Positions 1-6,123 of a stretch of 64,000 nucleotides of DNA are shown in pieces (the stretch's first letter is position 1; each line of letters begins with the position of its first letter). Position numbers and translations under genes: made by a program. The notes below the pieces were generated by a model. The model saw only the letters and a list, made by a program, of their open reading frames with translations, was not told the DNA's origin and ran no database searches. Source of the stretch: Leptolyngbya sp. NIES-3755 (GTDB taxonomy: Bacteria; Cyanobacteriota; Cyanobacteriia; Leptolyngbyales; Leptolyngbyaceae); the NCBI GenBank assembly GCA_001548435.1, contig AP017308.1, positions 2,985,030 to 3,049,029 on the forward strand, in the 5' to 3' direction.

Positions 1-743
1 TCAATAATAAACGTTTCGCCAGAACGCCCAATTTTCATGCTTTTGAGAAAGTTGCTGATGCGTTCTAACGAGAAATCAACAGCGGCAACACCAATGAGAT
101 TTTTACGATCGTCAAAGATCGGCAGACTTGCATTTAGCACATAGTTCGGAGCAGCAAACAGCTTGTAAATTTCTCCCCAGTTCGCTTTGCGTTTTTGCAC
201 CGCAGTTTTATACCAAGGGCGAAGCCGAGCATTAAAGTTCGCTTTTGCCTTCAATAGTTTTGTCCGCTTGAGATTTTGATCAACCGCGTAAAATCGAACT
301 TCATGCCCGGTTGCTTCCCCTGAAACCTTGATTTGAAGTGTGCCATCGTCTCCACGCTCCGCACCGATATGAGAGCCATCTTTCTCTGTGCCGACATAAA
401 TTGCTCGCACCGATTCAAAGATTTGAATCTGATTAATGAAGTGTCGCTCTAGCTGATCGAAGTCTTGCAAATTAAGCTCATTGAGCCGAATTGCATCTGC
501 ATTCACGCGATTAATTTGATGAGGAGTTGTTACATAAGTTTCTAAATACTGCTCAATTCGAGCGGTGATCTCGCTGCGAAGTTGACTCGCAACATCGTTT
601 ACTGCTTGTTGTCCATTCCGAACAGAGAGCCACCCGGTCAGTCCCACAGCCAAAGAGATTTGTAGAACAAATGGAACTACCAAAACAGGATGCAATGATA
701 AGCGCTTTGTGAAATTTGAAAGATGATGGGAGAGAGGTCGCAT
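1..743 (-). CDS. dCache-domain sensor protein, N-terminal part
   Basis: The reading frame is open from an ATG at 743 down to the window edge, so the C-terminal output domain (kinase, cyclase or methyl-accepting) is not visible. About 247 residues can be read. A hydrophobic segment near residues 20-40 (HPVLVVPFVLQISLAVG) is the probable first membrane helix. The following ~200 residues look like an extracytoplasmic double-Cache ligand-binding domain: a long helix with ARIEQYLETYVTTPHQ, then the typical RPWYKTAVQ block and a GVAAVDFSLERISNFL membrane-distal repeat, ending GRSGETFII. It is divergent from the kinase/regulator cluster that starts at 985, so it may sense for that pathway; this is inference from position only. 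Confidence 0.8.
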   Translation of the reverse strand, partial: MRPLSHHLSNFTKRLSLHPVLVVPFVLQISLAVGLTGWLSVRNGQQAVNDVASQLRSEITARIEQYLETYVTTPHQINRVNADAIRLNELNLQDFDQLERHFINQIQIFESVRAIYVGTEKDGSHIGAERGDDGTLQIKVSGEATGHEVRFYAVDQNLKRTKLLKAKANFNARLRPWYKTAVQKRKANWGEIYKLFAAPNYVLNASLPIFDDRKNLIGVAAVDFSLERISNFLKSMKIGRSGETFII

Positions 744-984
744 TTCCACACTCCTCGATTAAATTGTTTCAATTAAAGCATTCGGTAGAGACTGATCTGA
801 ATGCGTTGTAAATCTTGCTCATGCTACCGATGTTTAGCATAAAGTGAAATTACCCATACGGGTGACAAAACGCTGAAAAGCTTAACATAAGCAAAGTGGA
901 GCTTGAACACTGAACAGTGTTAGAGTTTCTAGTATCAGAAGTTTCTAGTGTTCGAGCCGCACTATCCATTCTTTAGAACATGGC

Positions 985-2091
985 ATGAACTATCACAGAA
1001 AAGGTGACATTCTCCTAGTCGATGATACCTTGGACAATCTTCGACTACTCTCAGCAATGCTAAATGAACAAGGCTACACAGTTCGCAGTGTCACGAATGG
1101 ATCAACGGCACTGATGGGGATGCGAGCGCAACCTCCTGATCTCGTGTTGCTAGACATTACAATGCCAGGGATGGATGGATACGAAGTTTGTCAGCGCTTA
1201 CGAGAAGATCCAAACACTCAAGAGATTCCAGTGATTTTCATTAGTGCCCTCAATGAAGCGATCGATAAAATTCGAGCTTTTGCAGTCGGAGGAGCCGATT
1301 TTATTACGAAGCCGTTCCAAGTCGAAGAAGTGCTTGTACGAGTTGAACATCAACTGAAGCTTTGTCGGCTGAAACAACAGCTTCAAGCGCAGAATCGCCG
1401 TCTACAAACGACAGAAGAAGAACTTCGTCGATCGCTAGAACAAGAACGGGCGCTGAATCGAAGAATCGAGGAAATGGTGGCAGTCGAAGAACGGAACCGG
1501 ATTGCTCGTGATATTCATGATTCTTTGGGGCATTTGCTTGTGGCTCTGAATGTTCAGATTGAAACAGGACTCACCTTGTGGAATGTTGATCTCGATCGAG
1601 CGCATCACTTTTTAGCTGAAGCAAAACAGTTAGGATCACAAGCGCTACAAGCGGTGCGTCAATCTGTTTCGGACATTCGATCTGATCCGCTGCAAGGACA
1701 ATTGTTAGAAAGCGCGATCGTCAAACTCACGGATGAGTTTCACCTGACCACAGGTATCCTGCCCGATTGTTCGATCGACTTGTCTCATCCGCTTTCTAGC
1801 CCTGTTAATCACGTTGCTTATCGGCTTGTGCAAGAAGGCTTAACGAACATTTGTAAATATGCAGATGCGACGATCGTTGAGATTCGCCTACAAACAACAG
1901 CGAACGGATTATCACTTGTGTTAAAAGATAACGGTAAAGGATTTAATCCTGATGAACCTTCAGTTGGGTATGGGCTGCGAGGAATGCAAGAACGAACAGC
2001 GGCAGTGGGTGGATCGCTCAAGATTGATAGTTCACCTGGAAACGGTTGCTGTATCTGTGCAGAGTTGCCGGGAGCGGAGAGGTCGCTATGA
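985..2091 (+). CDS. Response-regulator/histidine kinase, NarL-family (HisKA_3)
   Basis: Cytoplasmic signalling kinase of 368 residues with an N-terminal receiver domain (about 8-125; acidic pair D13-D14, phospho-acceptor D57 in LLDITMPGMDG, K109 in ITKPF), a coiled-coil linker (about 125-165) and a HisKA_3 dimerisation domain with ERNRIARDIHDSLGH, where H178 is the expected phosphorylation site. A HATPase_c domain follows, with DNGKGF and GYGLRGMQER boxes. There is no membrane segment, so its input must come through the receiver. The ATG at 985 is used because the one at 980 runs into a stop after two codons. Its stop overlaps the ATG of the next gene (ATGA), which suggests translational coupling with its cognate regulator. 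Confidence 0.9.
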   Translation: MNYHRKGDILLVDDTLDNLRLLSAMLNEQGYTVRSVTNGSTALMGMRAQPPDLVLLDITMPGMDGYEVCQRLREDPNTQEIPVIFISALNEAIDKIRAFAVGGADFITKPFQVEEVLVRVEHQLKLCRLKQQLQAQNRRLQTTEEELRRSLEQERALNRRIEEMVAVEERNRIARDIHDSLGHLLVALNVQIETGLTLWNVDLDRAHHFLAEAKQLGSQALQAVRQSVSDIRSDPLQGQLLESAIVKLTDEFHLTTGILPDCSIDLSHPLSSPVNHVAYRLVQEGLTNICKYADATIVEIRLQTTANGLSLVLKDNGKGFNPDEPSVGYGLRGMQERTAAVGGSLKIDSSPGNGCCICAELPGAERSL

Positions 2092-2750
2092 TTCGAGTCA
2101 TGCTAGTCGAAGATCAAGAGATCGTGCGTCAGGGCTTAAAGACGATTTTAGAAATGAAGCCTGATCTTGAGATTGTGGCTGAAGCGGAAAATGGGCAACG
2201 TGCGATCGAACAGTTCAAAGCATTACAACCAAACTGTCCAGATGTGGTGTTGATGGATATTCGGATGCCTGTAATGGACGGAGTACAAGCAACTCAGCAA
2301 ATTTGCCAGCAATTTCCAGATGCCAAGATTTTAATTCTTACGACTTTTAATGATACAAGCTATGTCTCTGAAGCGTTACGGTTTGGAGCTAAGGGCTATC
2401 TGCTGAAAGATACGCCTGCGGAGGAACTTGCAAAGGCAATTCGATCAATCGAGCAAGGTTATACTCAGTTCGGTCCTGGACTTGTTGAAAAGGTGATTGC
2501 TCAAGCTCAAACTCCATCAGAAACGGTGCCGCCAGAAATCGAAGAACTGACCGATCGAGAGCGAGACGTACTGCGCTTAGTTGCGATCGGATCAAGCAAT
2601 CGAGAAATTGCTCAAGCGCTACATCTTTCTGAAGGCACTGTGAGAAATCACATCTCGCATATTCTGGATCGATTAAAAGTTCGCGATCGCACTCAAGCCG
2701 CGCTCGTTGCGAATACTTATCCTGCTTGGCTAAAAAAATTGAAATCGTGA
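2088..2750 (+). CDS. NarL/LuxR-type response regulator (cognate of 985-2091 kinase)
   Basis: A DNA-binding response regulator of 220 residues. The receiver domain carries D9, phospho-acceptor D57 in VVLMDIRMPVMDG and a KGYLLKD segment. A LuxR-type helix-turn-helix lies at about residues 150-215 (LTDRERDVLRLVAIG, then NREIAQALHLSEGTVRNH). I use the ATG at 2088, which overlaps the kinase stop codon as ATGA; an upstream TTG at 2046 would add 14 residues that are not receiver-like. It is the probable phosphotransfer partner of the preceding kinase. Confidence 0.92.
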   Translation: MIRVMLVEDQEIVRQGLKTILEMKPDLEIVAEAENGQRAIEQFKALQPNCPDVVLMDIRMPVMDGVQATQQICQQFPDAKILILTTFNDTSYVSEALRFGAKGYLLKDTPAEELAKAIRSIEQGYTQFGPGLVEKVIAQAQTPSETVPPEIEELTDRERDVLRLVAIGSSNREIAQALHLSEGTVRNHISHILDRLKVRDRTQAALVANTYPAWLKKLKS

Positions 2751-2882
2751 TAAATGTCATCCGTCAGTCGTGACATTCATTCGATGCAATCGCGTTAGTT
2801 CTTCGCATAAATTAAGCTATGTCCAACTTTATCTAAACTAGATCAAACGGGGACAGTAAGTAGCTGGGTGCAATTAAACCGA

Positions 2883-2980
2883 AGACCCTCATCCCCTAAC
2901 CCCTTCTCCCTGGGGAGAAGAGGAACTGGATTCTTGATTCTTGCTCCCTCTCCTTAGGGAGAGGGTTGGGGTGAGGGTCT
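2883..2980. repeat. Palindromic intergenic repeat
   Basis: A 98-base element bounded by the inverted pair AGACCCTC and GAGGGTCT. It contains two smaller hairpins, CTTCTCCCTGGGGAGAAG and CCCTCTCCTTAGGGAGAGGG. Elements beginning GACCCTCA and containing CCCCTAACCCC are a familiar class of dispersed cyanobacterial intergenic repeats, probably small non-autonomous elements. It sits in the 287-base gap between two response-regulator genes. No second copy was noticed in this window. Confidence 0.75.
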
Positions 2981-3037
2981 GTTCGAGCATTTTATGTTTA
3001 ATTCAGCCCATCTAGTTAGAACAATGAGGCAAAACCG

Positions 3038-3736
3038 ATGCAATCCCCTGAATCTTCTCGAATTCGCGTCTTGCTAGTAGATGATCAAAGCTTGATTCGG
3101 CAGGGACTCAAAGCGATGTTAGAACTGGAGACTGACTTACAGATTGTCGGAGATGCAGACAACGGTAAAGTTGCTTTAGAACTGGTGGCACAACTTCAGC
3201 CTGATGTCGTTCTAATGGACATCCGAATGCCAGAAATGAGCGGACAAACTGCAACCAAATTCATTACACAGAATTTCCCCGCCGTTAAAGTTTTGATTCT
3301 CAGCACTTTTGATGATGATGCTTATATTGCAGGAGCAATGCAGGCAGGAGCGAGAGGCTATTTGCTCAAAGATATGCCTTCACGAGAACTTGCAACCGCA
3401 ATCCGATTCGTGCATCAAGGCTATACACAGTTTGGTCCAGGATTGTTCAAGAAATTGTCGATCGCAGCTTCGGATGCTCAAGATAGTTCAGAAACGGCTT
3501 CAAACATTCCAAGTCTGACACCACGAGAACAAGAAGTTTTACAACTGATTGGACGAGGTGCAACGAATCGTGAAATCGCTCAGCAACTCTACATCACAGA
3601 AGGCACGGTTAAAACTCACGTCACCAGTATTCTCAATCGGCTCAATCTCCGAAATCGATCGCAAATTGCAATTTACGCCAATTCTGTTCTTCGTCCGAAA
3701 GCATCAGACAACACCGAATCGAACTTAAAACAATAA
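3038..3736 (+). CDS. NarL/LuxR-type response regulator
   Basis: A second regulator of 232 residues, clearly a paralogue of 2088-2750. The receiver has D15-D16 and phospho-acceptor D61 in VVLMDIRMPEMSG. The C-terminal LuxR helix-turn-helix begins LTPREQEVLQLIGRGATNREIAQQL and continues TEGTVKTHVTSIL. The ATG at 3038 is preceded by GAGG about nine bases upstream. No kinase of its own is adjacent, so it may share the upstream kinase or act with the PAS protein 20 bases downstream. Confidence 0.9.
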   Translation: MQSPESSRIRVLLVDDQSLIRQGLKAMLELETDLQIVGDADNGKVALELVAQLQPDVVLMDIRMPEMSGQTATKFITQNFPAVKVLILSTFDDDAYIAGAMQAGARGYLLKDMPSRELATAIRFVHQGYTQFGPGLFKKLSIAASDAQDSSETASNIPSLTPREQEVLQLIGRGATNREIAQQLYITEGTVKTHVTSILNRLNLRNRSQIAIYANSVLRPKASDNTESNLKQ

Positions 3737-3756
3737 TTCGTCTTCAGGGAGACACT

Positions 3757-4293
3757 ATGACTACTCTAGAACCACTCAACCCTTTATTAACGACTGTAAT
3801 CGAAGGATTTATTGACGGCATTTTGATTATGACTCCTCAAGGCTCGATCGTGTATGCCAATACTTGCGCGATCGATATCTGTCGCCAACTCTCGACCCGT
3901 CAAGAGATACCCAAAGAAGTTTGGCGTGTCTGCGAAGCATTGTTAGAAAGTCGAGAGCTATATGGCAAGCATCCATTAATCATTGAGTCAGAGGTAACAA
4001 CGCATCACGCCCGCTCTTTTCGGTTGCGCGTTCAATGGTTGCAGTTGGATACAGTAAAACAAACTTGTCTGTTAGTGCGCTTAGAAGATCAACAACAAGC
4101 GCTGAAGAGACTTGCCCATTCTGAAGCTCATCAATACGGTTTGACTTCTCGTGAAGCAGAAGTGTGGTTGTTACGGCGCTATAATCTGTCGCGTCGTGAA
4201 ATTGCTGAATCGCTCTGTATTACGATCGATACAGTGAAGAAGCACTTAGGAAATATTCGATCGAAGCGACAGGGCTACATCAGCAGATTTTAA
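3757..4293 (+). CDS. PAS-LuxR transcription factor, short
   Basis: A protein of 178 residues with an N-terminal PAS-like fold (about 8-105: GFIDGILIMTPQGSIVYANTCA) and a C-terminal LuxR-type helix-turn-helix (LTSREAEVWLLRRYNLSRREIAESLCITIDTVKKHLGNI). It lacks a receiver domain, so it is probably regulated by ligand or protein binding rather than by phosphorylation. The start has AGGGA upstream (CAGGGAGACACTATG). It lies 20 bases after the second regulator and before a hairpin terminator, so it is likely the last gene of that unit. Confidence 0.85.
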   Translation: MTTLEPLNPLLTTVIEGFIDGILIMTPQGSIVYANTCAIDICRQLSTRQEIPKEVWRVCEALLESRELYGKHPLIIESEVTTHHARSFRLRVQWLQLDTVKQTCLLVRLEDQQQALKRLAHSEAHQYGLTSREAEVWLLRRYNLSRREIAESLCITIDTVKKHLGNIRSKRQGYISRF

Positions 4294-4309
4294 TTTGTAA
4301 TCCTAAGTT

Positions 4310-4350
4310 AAACCCTCCAGAGGGCTATTCTGAAGGGTTTAGCTTTTTTT
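4310..4350. terminator. Rho-independent terminator between convergent genes
   Basis: AAACCCT (4310-4316) pairs with AGGGTTT (4334-4340), and CTTTTTTT follows on the plus strand. It lies 16 bases after the PAS-LuxR stop and 9 bases before the stop of the convergent VOC gene. Confidence 0.8.
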
Positions 4351-4358
4351 GGTTAATT

Positions 4359-4820
4359 TCAAGCGGCTGCCATCGACAAAAACTGCTTCAGTGCGTCTGG
4401 ATGCGTAAAAGCGAGATACTGTGTTGCAAATGTGGGTGGCAGGAACTCTAGCAACTGTTCGTTTTCAATCCAAACCTCAATGACCTGAAAGAATCCTTGT
4501 CGATCGCAGGTCTGAACTTGCCAACCCTCGCGCTCAGCAATTTGATGAACTTGTGCTTCGGGGATTGCAACAGAAACGGCGGCATGAAAGGCATTGTAGC
4601 GAGAAGGTTGAGCGTTAGCAGACAGTTCAATCTCTCCGCTCGGCTTTAATTCTGCGCCTCGTGGATGTACCTCGATTAGAGTTCCATGCGAATCGAAGGT
4701 TAACGCAATGTAGCTACCTTCGTGATAAGGAAACGGAATCGCCTGTCCTTGACAAAGTTCTGCCAACACTTCAGCAACGTGCTGGGGTTGGTGTGCTGCG
4801 ATCGAGATATGATGAATCAT
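4359..4820 (-). CDS. VOC (glyoxalase/bleomycin-resistance fold)-like protein
   Basis: A small soluble protein of 153 residues with the beta-alpha-beta-beta-beta pattern of vicinal-oxygen-chelate proteins: it starts MIHHISIAAHQP and carries a YIALTFDSHGTLIEVHPRG strand pair. The second half (NAFHAAVSVAIPEAQV, then QVIEVWIENEQLLEFLPP) reads as the second module. No substrate can be assigned. The start has a good AAGGAG ribosome site. It follows the SnoaL-like gene by 21 bases on the same strand, so they are probably co-transcribed. Confidence 0.65.
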   Translation of the reverse strand: MIHHISIAAHQPQHVAEVLAELCQGQAIPFPYHEGSYIALTFDSHGTLIEVHPRGAELKPSGEIELSANAQPSRYNAFHAAVSVAIPEAQVHQIAEREGWQVQTCDRQGFFQVIEVWIENEQLLEFLPPTFATQYLAFTHPDALKQFLSMAAA

Positions 4821-4841
4821 GAACTGTTTCTCCTTTGTTGT

Positions 4842-5216
4842 TTAAACTTCACTGATGTGGGCAGCAATAATCTGCCAAGTTCCCTGCTTAGAAATTGCCC
4901 AAACGCGGGTGTAGCGGAAGTCTCCGTTTGCAGGACTGTTATTGTAGCTGCCCACAATTTGCATTCGGACGGATACGATCGCGATATCTCCATGAAGCTG
5001 AATTCGTTGCTCTGAGGGGTTCAACTCCTGTATCTTGAACAAACCCGATTGATGTGCAGTGAGATCATCTTGTTTGCTGAGTAATTCTCCAAGATGACTG
5101 GTAATAATAATTTCTGGAGCGAGTAGTTCATCCAAAACATTGACATCAGAAGCTAACATCGCTTTTCTAAGCTGTTCTTCGACATCGATAATTTGAGCTT
5201 TAGTGGTCTCAGTCAT
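4842..5216 (-). CDS. SnoaL-like/DUF4440 NTF2-fold protein
   Basis: A protein of 124 residues with the layout of NTF2-like DUF4440 proteins: an N-terminal helix (MTETTKAQIIDVEEQLRKAMLASDVNVLDELLAPE), then ITSHLGELLSKQDDL, and beta strands ending RVWAISKQGTWQIIAAHIS. These proteins act as small-molecule isomerases, cyclases or binding folds; no catalytic role can be read here. I take the ATG at 5216, with GAG about nine bases before it, rather than a TTG four codons upstream. Confidence 0.75.
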   Translation of the reverse strand: MTETTKAQIIDVEEQLRKAMLASDVNVLDELLAPEIIITSHLGELLSKQDDLTAHQSGLFKIQELNPSEQRIQLHGDIAIVSVRMQIVGSYNNSPANGDFRYTRVWAISKQGTWQIIAAHISEV

Positions 5217-5235
5217 GGTGGTTCTCAATTGTCAT

Positions 5236-5508
5236 TTAGCAGTAGAGGGTGACATCTTCTCCACACTGATCGGCTAAGTACATCAGTGATTTGAAACGAA
5301 TTTCGACGATTTGATCATAGAACGGATTCAGTTTACAAAGCGGTGGAATTGATGCGATCGTGCGATCGAAGAGTTTAATTTCCCGCTCAAACGGACACCG
5401 AGCTGGAATCATCTTGCATAACAATCGTGCAGTTCTAGCTTGCTGGATTTCGATTGATTCAAGCCATTGGCGAACCGGAGCAATGAGATTGTTTTTGAAG
5501 CGTTTCAT
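5236..5508 (-). CDS. Mo-dependent nitrogenase C-terminal-like small protein
   Basis: A 90-residue protein (ATG at 5508) matching the cyanobacterial Mo-nitro_C family in its conserved blocks: ARTARLLCKMIPARCPFERE, LFDRT, IPPLCKLNPFYDQ, and a C-terminus YLADQCGEDVTLYC with regularly placed cysteines. The family is named for a C-terminal extension seen in some nitrogenase-linked proteins and is widespread as a free-standing gene in cyanobacteria; its biochemical role is not established. No other nif genes are in the window. An in-frame ATG at 5559 would add 17 residues overlapping the likely promoter. A 17-base element 57 bases upstream is shared with the peptide operon (see 5565-5620). Confidence 0.75.
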   Translation of the reverse strand: MKRFKNNLIAPVRQWLESIEIQQARTARLLCKMIPARCPFEREIKLFDRTIASIPPLCKLNPFYDQIVEIRFKSLMYLADQCGEDVTLYC

Positions 5509-5564
5509 GAGGTTGTACCTTAATTGGGATAGTCTTATCGTAAGAACTCTCCCTGCCATAAACC

Positions 5565-5620
5565 TCTGAAAAACGTCTTGAACTTAATTCCCCAAAGTCA
5601 TGATGCTGTTCTAACTTTTG
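5565..5620 (-). promoter_or_regulatory. Candidate regulatory region shared with the peptide operon
   Basis: On the minus strand this holds TCAAGACGTTTTTCAGA (5565-5581), identical over 17 bases to 16663-16679 upstream of the precursor peptide genes. It also holds two copies of the motif AAAGTYAKR: plus-strand CAAAGTCATGA at 5593-5603 and minus-strand CAAAAGTTAGA at 5610-5620. The spacing from AAAGTTAGA to the 17-mer is 28 bases here and 31 in the other region. Co-regulation is an inference from this similarity. Confidence 0.5.
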
Positions 5621-5651
5621 TCACTTCCTCAACCATGAGGATTGTCATGAA

Positions 5652-6107
5652 TTAGAAAGACACACACGATCGAGCATCGGTACGTAACACAGATTGTTGC
5701 TGAAATGTGCTTCGATATGCTTCTCGAATCTGTTCGATGCGGCGGTTACTTTCGCTGTCAAAGGGATACAGTAACAACAATACCTTTGATTCTTCTTTGA
5801 TCACCTTGGCGTTCGAGTCCTTAAATTGTCCGATCGCGCTCAGCACCGTCAGCCCATTCGGAAACAGCGGCGTAACTTCTTGATCCACAAAGCGCTGAAA
5901 CTCTTTTTCAGTCACAACAGTACCATTTGATTTTGATAAACCAAACAATAGCTCAGTTCTAATGAGTTGATTCCCGTGGAGTTGAGCTTGGCAGAAACTA
6001 GCGGAACTTTCGAGATTGTCTGAATCAGGCGGGGGATTGAGAAGCGCGATCGCAGTAAATCCCAATCCCGCAGCAAGCAAAGAATTTGTAATTGTTTTAA
6101 ATTTCAT
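5652..6107 (-). CDS. DUF3574-like exported protein
   Basis: A protein of 151 residues starting at the ATG at 6107. An N-terminal hydrophobic stretch (LLAAGLGFTAIALL) suggests export or a membrane anchor. The rest matches the DUF3574 layout: RTELLFGLSKSNG, then FQRFVDQEVTPLFPNGLTVL and ESKVLLLLYPFDSESNRRI. Function is unknown. It lies 16 bases after the ABC transporter gene and is probably the last member of the export operon. A TTG at 6143 would extend it into the transporter gene and is less likely. Confidence 0.7.
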   Translation of the reverse strand: MKFKTITNSLLAAGLGFTAIALLNPPPDSDNLESSASFCQAQLHGNQLIRTELLFGLSKSNGTVVTEKEFQRFVDQEVTPLFPNGLTVLSAIGQFKDSNAKVIKEESKVLLLLYPFDSESNRRIEQIREAYRSTFQQQSVLRTDARSCVSF

Positions 6108-6123
6108 CAGAAAGATCTTCCCA

